Source: Medicago truncatula (Eukaryota; Streptophyta; Magnoliopsida; Fabales; Fabaceae). From it: a stretch of 64,000 nucleotides of DNA. The notes under the pieces are model-generated. The model saw only the letters and a list, made by a program, of their open reading frames with translations, had not been told where the DNA came from and did not search any database. The number at the start of each line of letters is the position of its first letter. Positions within the stretch are counted from its first letter, which is position 1. Positions 24,404 to 38,225 of the stretch are shown here, one piece after another. The DNA lies in assembly GCF_003473485.1 (NCBI RefSeq), contig NC_053042.1, positions 10,002,501 through 10,066,500 on the forward strand. Direction: 5' to 3'. The position numbers and the translations under genes are program-made.

Positions 24404-25680
24404 TAAGTTGTTGGAAATCACTAGTTTTGAAGCATACCTTATTATGTAAATACATGCCATTCCCCACTTTAAGTTTCATTTTTATTTTGATGAAAGCACT
24501 AAAAAGACAACACCTTAAGTTTCATTTAATAACAAAGAAAAACAATCTTATTTTCGAAGGCTTAGTTCTGTAATAACGATGCCTATGTTTCAAATATAAT
24601 CAAGCATTACTATTCTCCATGAAATCAAAAAAAGTTCACCTCAGTGTACCATAAATTTGCTTAATGGTTGCTTTCATACACTTTTTTCTTTTATCTGAGA
24701 TGAGATGACAGGATCAACATTTTGTCCAACAAAGTTTTCTTTCTAACCTCCAAGAGGAAAGCAAGTGTCCAACCTCAATAATTGGTAATAATACTTATTT
24801 CCCTTTCGGCTAGCACTAGTTCATGTAACTCCTCAATACTTTTTTAGCTTCTCATTCTTTTTGTAGGCCAAAGATATCATTTATACAGGCAACTGCGAGG
24901 ACTAATCACCTCGAGATAAACAAGATCTATTTAAGGAGTTGATTTTTTCCAACAAATATTTTTTCATACACAAGGACCATGAATCGAACTCTAAACTAAA
25001 TGATTAAGCAACTCAAGTATCTACCACTTGTGCTACACAATATGGTAGGTTCATAGTTTTTATTAAAAAAAAAAAAATTGTGCTTTTTAACTGATATTTC
25101 CAAATTTGAAAGCTTACATATTAACAATTTCTTGGATCAATTATGCAGTTGTAAATTATTTAAGCAGAATTCACCAAATGCAGAATTTACAGCATATCAG
25201 AATTTTACATTTACATTTAATGGGTGAGTAAACCAATAAAAATTAATGATAATATTTAAAATTTGATTATTGATCTAAATTATTTTTTAATTTGTGCAAA
25301 ACAATATTAGAAGATATGAAAATATAGAACATATGGAATATTATTAAGGAATGTGGAGAAGAATAAAAATTCAACTACTACTACTTTCTGTTCCATATAG
25401 TCACACCCTTGTATTACACACAAAGTTACAACCCTTTTGGTTTTGGCTTTTGAAATGTGGCTTTACACAAGTCAATCTTCTACGCAAATAGTGTGGAAAA
25501 CCATCTTATATAATGGTGGTCGGTGCTGACACAATTATGGGAGAACTTAGAATCTTTGCCAATGTACGTGCTACTATGATGAATTCCAACATGATTTAGA
25601 ACTTGGATAATACTTACTTTTCTTTTTCTTTTTTTCAATTCATTGATTCTTCTTTCAAGTTGTAATTTTTCTCTCAGTCT
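24404..25680. other. Tail-to-tail intergenic region between the hAT remnant and PIN6
   Basis: It contains the PIN6 3' flank on the right and AT-rich sequence elsewhere. No gene is recognised. Confidence 0.5.
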
Positions 25681-28600
25681 TCACAAGCCAAGAAATATGT
25701 AGTAAATGAGAGTTATTGGCAAGGAAATTAACATGCCAAAGATTACCCTGCAAGCGAAAATAGAAAGATTTTTTTAATCTATTTATGTATCATACATGTA
25801 AATTAAATATGCTTAGTTAATATCTTTGATCATAAATAATCGTAAATTAACACTAGCTTAACTTTATGAATCATTACAAATGTGGCCTCTATGTAATATG
25901 TATGCAGGTTCCAAATGGTGGATCAAATCAAGTTTTGCAAAGAGACTTATACAAGTTTATTTCCACAAATAGATCAATAAGTTCCACCTTTAGATTAAAG
26001 TGAGATATTGTGAAATTTATTGATTTAAGAGTTATGTTATCAAATGTTATAAAGATATGTTTAAGGAAACGAAATGATAACTTTTTGCATTTAGGGCACA
26101 CAAGTTAAATAGCTTAAAACAGAAATAGAAAAGATAATAAATTTTATATTGAAAATATAACTTTTTAAACGTTTAAGATATGGAATGTACAATTTCTAAA
26201 AAAAAAATTTCTACTTCTTAACTATGTCCCAAGAGTAAAAATTAGCACTTCCCTTTAAACAATGCTTTAAAAACATTTGTTAACATTTTTCTTGAAACAA
26301 AAATTGTACATGCTTTACCACAAACTTAATTGTGCACCATATAATTAGTCTATAGCATCAAAACTATTGTCTACTAGTAATGATTACATGTTAATAAGGC
26401 ATGAAGGTTATAATTTTGCTAGAAGATTGTCATGAAAAGACATACTAATTAGGGGTGTTCAAAACCAAATCAATCCAGTAGAAAAATCACAAACTGAACC
26501 AATCCAAACTGAAACTGCAAAAAACCGCATTTGGTTTGGATGTATTCGGATCACTTTTTTACTCAACCGCATGATTTGGTTTGATTTGCTGTTTTCATTT
26601 TACGAACCAAGCCAAACCGCATCATAAAAAAAAAATTAATTAAATTTATGTCACCTAGACCAATACTCATAGAAACTCAATGGAAACTCAAAAGTGTATT
26701 TATGTGCTACTTGAACTTTTAGAGAATGATAAAATCTTAATATTTTATATTTCTTACATAATAAAATTACTTTGTGTCCACGTTTTTAATTTCTTGTAGT
26801 GATTGTTGAAAACGTTGTTGGAAATATGTTGTGTTTTATATTTTTAACTCAATTTTAATATTGAAAACAAAAAAAATGTATTGTCTCAAAAAAAACTGCA
26901 TCAACCGATCCAACCCAAACCACATTGGTTTGGTTTGGTTTGAATTTTATTTGAAAAGTCAACCAAATCAAACAAAACCGCCTGTTTTTTTATCTTGCGA
27001 TTCGGATGACTTTTAGTTTCAAAACTGAACCAAACCGCACCGCGAACACTTTGATACTAATGGCCATTTTTAAACACCACCATTATATGCATAATTATGT
27101 TTGTCCAAATCCTTTGGTTGTTGTAGACAATAATAGGTTTGATAGATTCGGTATCCTAGTTATGGCTTGCATAATAATTAATCAACTTATTAAGTGGGGT
27201 GATTAAAAGTTCAATAGATGCGTGTGATGTTAACACGCTTTCCTTTCTTTTCCCATCATTTCTTCTTCTGAGCACTATATCCTCCAAAATATCTTCTGAA
27301 ATGAAATAGCAGTTCCCATATAAAGAGCTAACAACAAAGTTAAATTGCATCATTATAGGAACTCATTCCTTATTAGGTATTTTATAGGTCAAATGCATCT
27401 AAATGTCCTTTTAAGTTTTTCGTTTCTTTAAGTTTCAAAAGTCTCAAACACGTCCTTTTAGTTTTTGAATCGTTTCAAACTAGTCTTTTTAGAGGATGAT
27501 GGTGATGATAGCAACAAAGAACATTATCCACCATTTATCATGCCTAAAAAGATGACTAATTTTAAGTGGGTGTTAGGAACTAGATTTGGTACCAAAGATG
27601 AGTTCAAGGAAGCAATTACCAACTATGCTATCTACAACAGAACTTGTTTGAAACGATTCAAAAACTAAAAGGACTTCTTTGAGACTTTTGAAACTTAAAG
27701 GACCACTTTGAGAAAAACGAAAAACTTAAAGGACCTTTAAATGCATTTGACCTATTTTATATTACTCATCCTTGTAAGACCAACTTGTTGAGTTGTATCA
27801 CTTTTTTGTCAACTCATTTTAGTTTTTAATTCTATTTTATGTGGTAGATAAGTGTTTCTCAATACACGTCTCACTTCAAATACTATTGGATTTTATATGT
27901 GAATATAAATAAATAGTAGATGATCTTGAGTCTCTTATCAAAAGATTTTGATATAGTATTAAATTTTTTATATATTAAATCCAACTTATCTTTACAAAAT
28001 CGATTTGTAAAAGAAGAAATGTTACTCTTCATAATTTTATTTTATTTTAAACATCTTAAGTTTTCCCAATCCTCTTAATCAAAAAATTGATAAAATTATT
28101 TTCTTACACATGTATTTCGTTGTAACCAAATAATTAGTTACAGCATGAAGCATTCGAGTTTATACCTATTTCTTTTGGTCTTTTTTTTTTTTTTTTTTTG
28201 CATTTTCATAAGTTCCATGTACATGAAGTAATCATATTTGAGGCATTATTGAGAACTAGATACGAACACCTTTTTTAAAAGAGATTCAAATTTTAATTCG
28301 TCACATTGTGAAAGTCTAATCATTTCCGCTGTACCTAACTCTCATCGGTGTTTTGGGCACATACAACTTTCAATGCACAATCAATTTTATACATAAATCT
28401 AAAGCAAATAAGATTGTCCCATATTTAACTTTGCAAGAGTTAATTTTAGAAGAGTTTTGTTTTGAAAAATTGTCACATATTTAAATTTTAGAAACTTACC
28501 CTGTGCTCAAAATATCAGGATGCAGCCCATATTCTCTTGCAAATACAAATGGAACTATTCCTTGTGGAAGAGCAGCCTGAGAAGAAGTCAAACCTAATTA

Positions 28601-31600
28601 AGTACTAACATATATACAACTATTTTAGCTATATTTAATATTCCCTCTATTATATAGAAGAAACATACACACATTTCTGATATAATAATACCTAATTTCC
28701 CTGTGCTACATGTGTCTATACAGATATGAACTCATTCCACAAATATGCATAACAAAAGTACCTGTACAATTGCAGTATGCAATTTTTTCCCTCTCAATCC
28801 AACGGCAATCGAGGATAAGGACATTACAAGAGGCCCAAATAGAAATCTAATGGCCATTCCCATGGCTGCTCTTTTGGTGCCACAAGCAATGATACGAGGC
28901 TGAAGAGCCATGAAAAGCCCTGCATATATTCAATTTCAAATGAGTATCTATCTTGTATATAATTTATATAGATATAGTATTAGTAACCATTTTGGTACTC
29001 ATATCTGAACAGCATATAGCAAATTTATCACTTTCATTTCACATTATCCCATTTTCAATCAATAATATATCATCAGGGAAATGCTAACAAGTGCTCCTGA
29101 GACATTCTTTCAATCAATAGTATATTTTCATGTAAATTTGTGTATTCAATGCATTAGAATTTGTAATATTTTACTTTTTGAAAGAATAATATCTAAAGAC
29201 ATGAAATCCACTTGGGTTAGCCTGATGTTATTGACTTGGGATCTGGGAGTGTGCTCTTCCTCAATGTCTCAGGTTTGATTATCTCCAGTGCTAATTTTGA
29301 TGGGCTAATTTAGTTTCTTAAAAAAAAAAAAATTAAAGACATGACATTTATTTTCTTTGGTTGTCACAAACACCTTAGTACAAGACAATGCATGTTCTTT
29401 CTTTATCTCTTGTTCCTTTCTCTTCCTTCACATTGTGACAGTAGGTTTGAGAATTTGTAATGTACAATGTTCTTATATATAGAAAAAAATAGCACCATGT
29501 GTAAAAGTGGGTGTGTGTCTGTCTTATATATATAAACATTCATGGTATTAAATGATTATGTATAATATATGTCTATATATTTGTAGTATATGTAGTTATG
29601 CACCTAAGCTAAACATTGCCATCCCAAGACCTGCATCAGATATGATCTTGATAGATGATTTGATCAAACTGGGCATTTCTATATTCCATCTGCAAATACA
29701 CATCATAAGATATATGAAAATGTTCAACTAAAAAAAAATATTAAAATGTGCATACTACAAAATATAGCATAAAACTTCCCTAAAAAAAATATAGCATAAA
29801 ATTATACATGAAAAAAGTCTTTTAGAATATGACAAAATCGTTATCACATGGTCACTAGTGCTACGAAATAGTCAAAACTGTGTTTGGTGTTAAACACAAC
29901 GCTGATATGTGTAGTTACATTCAATCACTTTCATTTTAAAAAAATATTATTATTTTGTATGTGTCAGAGTTGAATTCGATGTTCGTGTCTATATTAATGC
30001 TTGATAGATTATATATGGGGATCACCTATTCACTTTAGATAATGTTTGAGAGTATCACTTACTTGAAGGAGATTAGAGACCATAGAAGTCCTAATAGACT
30101 AGAATATGTGTTAGGATTTCTAGAAAGTTTTCTTCCAGCTACAATAAGTATAAGCCTTAACATTACAAAGGCATATGGCATTTTCGGGCTACTGGCAATT
30201 TGGTCTTTGGGGTCCACAACTTCCCCTGCCACTGAGACTTTGAGGCTGTCTCTGAAGCTAATTTCTTTATCTGTCATATATTAGCCAAAAAAAATTATAA
30301 AATTATTAATCAAGTTGAGTTAAAAAACAAAAAAGCTAGACAAAAGATAATGTTAATACATCATCAAGCTCAAATTTGCTCAGCCACTTACATAATTAGA
30401 CTGTCCATTAATGATGAAAGTAGACTTAGGTAACAATTATTGAAAAGGTTTTGGTAATTATAATTGGGTTTTAGTATAATTTAGAAGTCAAGTCATGTAC
30501 ACTTAGAGGTGGGAGCACGCCAGATCGTCCGATAGGAGTCTATGACCTAGTCTATTTAAAGTTAACTCGGCCCAGCTTATTTTTTAACAAGGTCAGACTC
30601 AAACTTTTTATAAGGTCTATTCAATTAACCAGACTAAGGTTTACAAAAAAGCATGTTAGACCAACCTATTAAGCTTTTCATATATAATATATCTTCTAAT
30701 ATTGATAGTGTTCAAGTTTTTTTTTCTTCCATAAACTGGAGCCTTCATATGATTGGTTACTTAGTAACATATATATTGGTGTGATTAGACATTCGTAAGA
30801 TTTCATTATTAGTAGCAAACATATCCATGTGCTTTAGACCTTCATAAATTTTGACCTATTTAGTAGTAGGCTTACATGTGTTGCTAGAACTTAGTGTAAA
30901 ATAGGTTTTTAAACAGGCTTTCAGGCTTCATCAGACCTTTAAAAAGGTCAGGTCATGCCTCAAAAATGAGACTATGATAGGTAATAGTTCAAACTCAAAC
31001 CTATAGTTTTTGACGTAGGTTAAACTTAGACCTTACAAAGTTTGGCTCGACCTAACCTATTTCCACCCCTACGTATTCATTGAAACAATTTTTTGATGTA
31101 ACTACATCCCAAAGTTTTCAATCTTAGATCATTTAAAATTGCTTTTATACAATATTAAATAATTTAAGATGGTCAATCTCAAATTAACGATCGAGATTAT
31201 TTACGGAATAAATATATAAAACTTACAGAAAATCCACATCCCTATTTCCATCACAAATTAGGGAATCATATGGTACCTTGAGCATCATTACACACGTGCT
31301 CTCAACCAAATGATGCCTACTATCAATTAAGCCTCAGACTAAGTAAAGTAACGAATTTATACTATAAACTATAGTATAAACAATTAAGCCTACTATTTCT
31401 ATATTGCTTTGACCACTTTCTATTTTTTTAACTTCTAATTTAGCCTCAGAAAATAGGTTTTTATACTCTGAAAAGATGGCGTGGGGGGTGAGAGGGACCA
31501 CATGTCTAATGTTCTACTGTATCTATAGATTCGAAAATCATTTATAAAGCCATCTTTTTTGAAAGATATTATAAATCCTTTTGTAGTGTTTACTTTGGAT

Positions 31601-34600
31601 ATTCATTTCTCACGTGCAATTTTGTTATGATGATACATATAAATAGACATGACAATTTACCAAGAGTTACTGAAAGCATAATTATTATTTCCTACATTAA
31701 GGGCCACGCTACAATTCATATGATTAAGTAATTAATCATATGATAAGAGATATATAAATTAAGAAAAATAAAAAAAATGCCTTGGACAAGATAATGCATA
31801 ATCTAAAGAGTGCAAAGAGCTTTGTTAATCAAAGCTCTTGAGAAATTAATCTTGCATGTGTACACTTTTTTTTTTTTTTAGGGCTTGCATGTGTAAACAT
31901 AGATACTCAACTTATACCAAATAAACGATGCTCAACAAATTATGACACTAGCAATGAATGCCTATAAGAGTACGACAAAAACATAACAATGGTCGGGGAC
32001 AAAACGTACAACCAATACCTGAAAGGTCGCATGGGCATGCCCTAAAGAACAAACATATACCTATGTTTTCTCTGATATTTACTGTATAATTGCCAAGAAA
32101 CTGCCACTCCCATGATCCTTAAATTTTAGGAAAATTTAGGACATTGGTAAAGGAAAAAATATTGTGTTGAGAAGTGGTAAGTTTAACTTTCTAAAATTTT
32201 AAAAATCGATGTTTCAAATGCAATACTATTACTTTTGATTTGACACTTGTTAACCTGATTTTTTTTTTTTTTGATGTTTGAAATCAAATATTTATGTCCA
32301 TTCATCATTCAGAGAACAATTGTCTTTTAGGCTCGACGTTAGCTCGGACTCAATACCAAGTATTTTGGTCCATTAGACGAGTTCATTCTATATATGAATA
32401 GTTGAGTGAATATAAACCGAAGAGACCAACTACATTTGTATGTGGCGAAACCGTTGATGTAATTAAGGGCTGATTTATTATGACATTAATATGTGATATT
32501 GTTTTCTTGTGGCCCAAAGACCTAAAACTCATGAACACTTTTTCACTTTGCATATAAAGAACATAATTTGCCCTAATTCATGTATTTCTCATCCTTTATA
32601 CTCTTCTACTATATTATGTTAATACTAACTTTGGTATCATGGTTTCTTTGGTAGCTACCTTCATTTATAGACCGATACCACCTTCAATCTCTTCCCAAGT
32701 TGATTTTGTTCTCAAACAAGAACAATCACTAATCATTTTTATTTTTAAAAAAATTGCACATTATTTTGAAATGACACATATAATAAGACGAAGAGTAAAT
32801 GTTTTTTTCATGCTATTCTTGCTACATGACAATTGACAACATTTATTCACGTGAGAATTGAAATAATTTAATGGATCTATATTTTCAACTTTATTTGGTA
32901 GTCTTTATTCCTTTCTTAACTTTTTCAAAATTATTATACAGATCTATAGACCTATTTGTAAATAATCCCAAAAACTTTGTAAATTAGTTGTTGTTTTAAG
33001 CTTATGTATACATATATATATTAGGAAAAGACTAAACTTTATTTGTTTTGAGGAATTATTTTCTATTTCTTATAATACATTTAATTATTTATTATCTCAT
33101 TTTATCTATTTCTTTCTAGAATAAATATTTAATAATATTATTGAAAGCACACTATAAATAGGAACACAATTTTTTTTCTAAAAAAACAAGACAAATAAAA
33201 TGTAAGGAATGGAGTATTATTTTTTATGTAAATAAAGTGGCAAACACCATGTCCCGTGAGCTTAGCTCAGTTGGTAGGGACAAATGCATATTATATGCAA
33301 GGATCGGGGCTCCACATTTAAAATGTATTAACTCCAGCCACTAGGCTACCTGACAAAAAAAAAATGGCAAACACCACAAAAAAATTCTCAACAAGATCTT
33401 AAATATATGAGCGAATGTGTCAAACCTAACAATATCGACATTTGTCAGCTGAGTTAAACCTTAAACAACATCCTTCAATTAAGTGATTAAATTGCTATTT
33501 TATAAATTTTATAGACTAAACTGATCCACTCTTAGATTTCAATGACAAAAATGTCTATTTACTCTTTTGTAATTTTGTTAGCATGCTTCTCTTAGATTTC
33601 AAGACAAAAATGTCTATTTTTTCTTTTGTTTTTTTGTTAGCATGCTTGACGTTGACGACACCATTTACTATTGTTAGAAACATAACCCAAAACATACGTA
33701 CCTGACATAGTAATGTCCTTGCATCCATGTCCCCCATCTCCCCGCCATTTCTCAGGTGATTCCCACACTACCATCCCTCCATCCAAAACCCTACCTCCGG
33801 CCACCGGAGACCTCCCCCAAACAGGCGTACCACCGCCAACTATCTCCATTTCATTAAAATTCGACGCCCTAGGCGTCGGCTGCAAGGAATAAGCGTCCGT
33901 TGAAGCATAACCAGACAGCTGTGGACTTGTCATATTATCGAGAAAATTCCCCGGCGTGTTGATGGAGAAGATGTCGGCGTTGGAGAGATTGGAGAGTCTT
34001 GTAGGAGTAAAGCTTTTACCCAATGAGGAAGTTGATTCTGGTGGTGCTGAGGAAATGGAGCGTCGGATTCGGACTTTGATTCTGCCATTTTCGTCGGTTT
34101 CTGATTGCGTTGTGAGCGGTGCGTCGTGGCTGTAGAGGGAAATTACGTCGTCGTCGAGGGAGATTTTTGTTATGGAGGCTGCTGTTGTTCCTGGAAACTG
34201 GCTTTTGATTAAGAGTTTGGCTGCTCTGTATTCTAGTAGGAATAGAAGCAGAGTATACCTGAACACAAAATTAATTAGTTAATAAAAAGTGAAAATTGAA
34301 ACAAAAAAAGTGAAGTGTTATATTACAATCAACTTACTAATTTACGTTTAGGGTATATGTTAAGTAACCTAAACAAAAGAAATTGTGTTCGAAAATAAAT
34401 AGTTTTTAAACTTTTGAAAAATTCAATGCACAAAGAATTTAAGAGAATATTTCTATCTCGGGGTTATTAGAGTGTTGGGGTCGCAGACTCGAACCCTGAA
34501 ATGTTCCTCTTTTCCTCATCGAGTTCGCTTCCGCTAGACTCTTTTAAAAAGTATTTTATGCCATTTTTATGGACATTTTACATTTCTCTATTTATCATAT

Positions 34601-35292
34601 TTCATAATAGCATACATTTCGAATTTAGGTCATTATTATATCTTGTTATAAATTAAGAGAAAATGTGTCTGTTTGTTAATAGAATTTTATCAAAATAAGC
34701 TATGTTTCAATTACAAAAATTGAGAAAGAAAAAGACAAAGAAGTAATTTCAATAAACTTGTTTGTCCTCTATATGATTTTGTACAAACATATATTATTCA
34801 ATGGAAGTTTGTGAAATAAATTGAACAAATCAATTACTGCTATCTAACATTACGTACATACCATATAATACATTGAAGAACAACTAGTTGCACCATGAGA
34901 CTTTGTGTAAAATCACCATACATAGCTTGAAGAAGAGGGATACCCATAACAAGGGTATTAGGCAAAGTAGCCACTGAGAATAAAGTTATAACCCAATCCA
35001 ATGAGCCTTTAGTAAAGAAAATGGCCCAAATGGTAAGAAAAAATAGAACAAGTAGCTTAGAAATTGTATCTGCCAAGATAAATTTTGTGTCCATTTGATA
35101 AGGATTGTTGAGAGAAATGAAGTGAAAAGATAGAACTGGAACAGCAAAAACTGCGACGAATCGGTTTATGCCGGAACATTGATCTGGGGTGAACATTTTG
35201 CAACACTTTACTGAACCATAAGCAACTAACATTGCAAAATATAGAGGTACCATTGCACACATCACGTTGTATAAATCTTCTCTTGTCACCAT
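25681..35292 (-). CDS. PIN6: Auxin efflux carrier PIN6
   Basis: Seven minus-strand exons, 34862-35292, 33702-34258, 30063-30270, 29604-29689, 28762-28919, 28500-28576 and 25681-25747, have GT-AG borders and join in frame to 527 codons plus stop. Exon 1 encodes the first membrane bundle ([60 protein letters not shown]). Exon 2 holds the hydrophilic loop with [20 protein letters not shown], typical of PINs. Exon 3 has [11 protein letters not shown], which I associate with PIN6, and [19 protein letters not shown] with the conserved NPNTY. Exons 4-7 give the second bundle, ending [23 protein letters not shown]6 is known in Arabidopsis (about 570 residues) to act at the ER and plasma membrane; here the loop is somewhat shorter. 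The last exon is only 67 bases, separated by a 2.75 kb intron. Confidence 0.93.
26450..27053. mobile_element. Non-autonomous hAT element in PIN6 intron 6
   Basis: It starts TAGGGGTGTTC and ends GAACACTTTG, with a perfect 8-base duplication ATACTAAT at 26442-26449 and 27054-27061. The inside is a mix of AACCAAAC and GGTTTGGTTTG motifs that can pair. No coding capacity. Confidence 0.88.
27387..27752 (+). mobile_element. Mutator-like element carrying a piece of a MuDR transposase, in PIN6 intron 6
   Basis: The ends GGTCAAATGCATCTAAA and TTTAAATGCATTTGACC are inverted repeats. A perfect 9-base duplication TATTTTATA flanks them at 27378-27386 and 27753-27761. The interior encodes [19 protein letters not shown] and [11 protein letters not shown], the start of the plant MuDR DNA-binding N-terminal domain. 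The element has kept about 60 codons of transposase between long A/T-rich arms that repeat CTTTTAAGTTT and AAACTTAAAGGAC. Confidence 0.92.
30504..31071. mobile_element. hAT-like non-autonomous element in PIN6 intron 2
   Basis: It starts TAGAGGTGGGA and ends TTTCCACCCCTA, ends of the same style as the 26450 element. The inside repeats AGGTC and GACCT motifs. The flanking 8-mers do not match well, so the boundary is approximate and the insertion is likely old. Confidence 0.6.
33250..33364 (+). mobile_element. tRNA-derived SINE in PIN6 intron 2
   Basis: It starts TGTCCCGTGAGCTTAGCTCA, has a degenerate B box (GATCGGGGCTCCA) and the family end CTAGGCTACCTGAC plus an A run. A perfect 12-base duplication TGGCAAACACCA flanks it at 33238-33249 and 33365-33376. 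Confidence 0.92.
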
Positions 35293-35390
35293 GCTTTGTT
35301 TGATGGAGATTTGCGTGTATGTATAAATGTTTTAGTTTTTATTGTAATGTTTTGATATGGTTTGGAATGAAAGGGGTGGGGGAGAAAGGA

Positions 35391-35398
35391 TATATAAA
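35391..35398 (-). promoter_or_regulatory. PIN6: Candidate TATA box of PIN6
   Basis: TTTATATA on the minus strand lies about 100 bases upstream of the PIN6 ATG. It is a plausible core promoter by position only. Confidence 0.4.
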
Positions 35399-36318
35399 GG
35401 GTTAGTATATTTTTGTAGGACAATCTTGGACCTGTTTGCCCTTAAAAAATTATTCTATTTACTTTTGAGGTAAAGTGCTTAGTGTTAGTGGTATTTGTGT
35501 TAATGATTGTGATTTATAACACGTTTCGATGTGGCAAAAGTCAGCTTGAAATACTAAAAACTCTATTCACCCTTTCACTAGTGATAAGTTTAAATGGAGT
35601 TTATAAAATTCACACATTTTTTAGAGAATGAATCATGATGACTTAAGTTGGAAAAAAAAATCAACATAAGAGTTAGACTTTTTATAAATATGTTTCAAGA
35701 AGACATTTCAAAGTTAATGTGGATGATTCCTTTAGAGCATATTTTGGTGGTTCAACATGTGGTGGCCTAATCATAGCTAATGATGTAAAGGGTGTAGGTT
35801 TGCCAAATTTCATTTAGTAATTTAATTTCTTTATCATAAAAAAAAAAAAAAAAAATTGGAAATTTTTGAAAAATTATATTTTTAAGCAATTTCAATATTT
35901 TATTGATTTTTTGTTAGTCTTGATTATGTCCAAGATTATTATTAGGTTACAAAAACTTGTATATCAAAGACCGGTACAATGTTTATTTACTGTTTTTTTT
36001 AAAGAAATGTTTATTTACTACTTGTTAGTAACTATTGATTTACATGCTAAATAATCTGAAGTCTTTTCAATTTAAAAATCATGAAATTATAAGTAACCAA
36101 AGTTAGAGACATTTACATGCACTGAAAACCAAAGAGGTAGTAATATTAACTGAGAATTACTGTTCCATTGTTAAGAATAAACTACCAAAGAAAAGGAATG
36201 ACCCATGTAGTTTTACCATGTCATGCTCGATTGGAGACATAACCATCAAGTTTGCTTTAGGTGATCTTTGGTCGGTGGTGGATGTTGACTAATTTTGTGG
36301 AGGATGCCAAATATTCAT

Positions 36319-36387
<69 letters not shown>

Positions 36388-37726
36388 GTTTTCATGAGTG
36401 TGAAGATGGTTGTTATAATAAATAGATAAGAATAAATTTAAATATTAAAGAAAATGTAACAAACACAATATGAATATATATGTTTTTTTTTTTTTTTTTT
36501 TTTCTATAATAAATATCGTTGTTGATATCATTGGAATAAATAACCATAATTAGTTTGGATTGTTATCACTTGAAAGAAACAAACATTTATTTTTTTTAGT
36601 TTTAATACAAATCAAAATTTCATAAAAAAAAAACATCGTTAACAAATTTCAAACGTTAGCGCAATAAAAAGAGCGAAAAGATGGGCAGGACTCGAACTCA
36701 TGGCCTCACGATTCAAAAGACCTTCAATTTCCGCTACAACACATGTGAAACCATTGAAATATGACGCCTAATATAGTATTTATTAGATGTATGGGGGGAG
36801 TCATGGGCTCCCATGAGGATCCACCACTGATCTTGGAGAAAGAGTGAATATGATGCAGTTATAAATGTTTAGGAAGATTAAAAAGTTGAAAATGAAACCG
36901 GCAATCATAACATTCACTTTGGAAGATGGTACAGTAAAAATCCCTTACGGCCTGGTAGAAGATGTGATGGTGGAAGCACACCAAGATGTCTTTCCCCGCC
37001 GATTTTGTAATCCTTGATATGAAAGAAGATCGGAAGTGACAACTTCTCCTTAGAAGACCTTTTTTTATGAACAGATAAAGCAATGATTGATGTTGAAACA
37101 AGAGAATCATCCTTAAGAGTCGGAGAACAGAAAATGGCATATAATGTATTCGAAAGAGGAAAAGTTATAGAAAATATCGGTATTTTAAGGTATCCACCTT
37201 GTCAAAAAGAAAAAATAAAAACACCTTAAGTACATCCAAGGTAGCTATAATAATCGAAGAAACATGCCATTTGACCTCAATTAAAAAAGGGACAAAACGA
37301 GAGGTATGGTGTCAAACTAATGACCATAAACGAGCACTTGATGAGAGGCGACTCATTAAAAAACACATAGTCGTGTGTTTGCACGTGCTAGGCGCGTGGG
37401 CTAGTTGGCCAAAACAAGCCATTGGACAAGCGTCGCGCGTAGCCTCACATGTGGCGTGTGTCCTAGTAGTAAAACCTGAATTTTCGAATCCCAAACTAAT
37501 TTTCTCCTATCTTTGCTATTCCAAATCCTTTTTCCACCAAATTTATTCACAATAAACTCTCCAAAAAATCATATAAACCCAAAACCATATTCTCTTACTC
37601 AATCTATTCCACTTTCTAAATTATATTTTCTCTCACACAATCAACAAAACCTCACTTTTTCTTCAACTTTCAAGAGCACAAACCCTTTCTAATCTTTATC
37701 TTCTAACTTCTCCATGGATAACAATT
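35399..37726. other. PIN6 upstream region and repeat-rich spacer
   Basis: No gene recognised. It includes an (AT)n block, a possible tRNA-derived fragment on the minus strand near 36681-36760 (GAGTTCGAGTCC in reverse), and GGATCCACCACTG near 36818, which resembles a hAT end without a partner. Confidence 0.5.
36318..36384. repeat. (AT)n microsatellite
   Basis: Almost pure alternating AT over about 67 bases. Confidence 0.95.
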
Positions 37727-38200
37727 CTTAACCCTTTTCCTTTTCTTCCAATAAAACCATACTTTCTAACCCAAAATCTTCAAATACCCATAAACAAACC
37801 TTACTCCAAAAACCCTAAGTCGCCCTACTTTGCAAAAAACCCAATTCTTAACCCTTTTCCTTTTCTTCCAATAAAACCATACTTTCTAACCCAAAATCTT
37901 CAAATACCCATAAACAAACCTTACTCCAAAAATCCTAAGTCGCCGTACTTTACAAAAACCCAATTTTCTAAACCAATTACTCCAAAAACCCTAAGTCTCC
38001 CTACTTTACAAAAACCCAATTCTTAACCCTTTTCCTTTTCTTCCAATAAAACCATACTTTCTAACCCAAAATCTTCAAATACCCATAAACAAACCTTACT
38101 CCAAAAACCCTAAGTCGCCCTACTTTACAAACACCCAATTTTCTTAACCAATTACTCCAAAAACCCCAAGTCTTCCTACTTTACAAAAACCCAATTTTCT
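37727..38200. repeat. Tandem repeat of about 120 bases
   Basis: Three full units begin CTTAACCCTTTTCCTTTTC near 37727, 37847 and 38023, and a shorter partial unit lies between the last two. Each full unit ends with CCAAAAACCCTAAGTCGCC or a close variant. The ACCCTAA text is telomere-like by chance and is not an array. Confidence 0.85.
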
Positions 38201-38225
38201 TAACCAATTTTAAAAGAAAGCCTTC

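Noticed and set aside
36681-36760. tRNA-like B box on the minus strand
   Set aside because: Only the B box is convincing, with no head, tail or duplication; too degraded to annotate as an element.
37727-38200. ACCCTAA text suggesting an internal telomere repeat
   Set aside because: The motif occurs once per 120-base unit and never in tandem.
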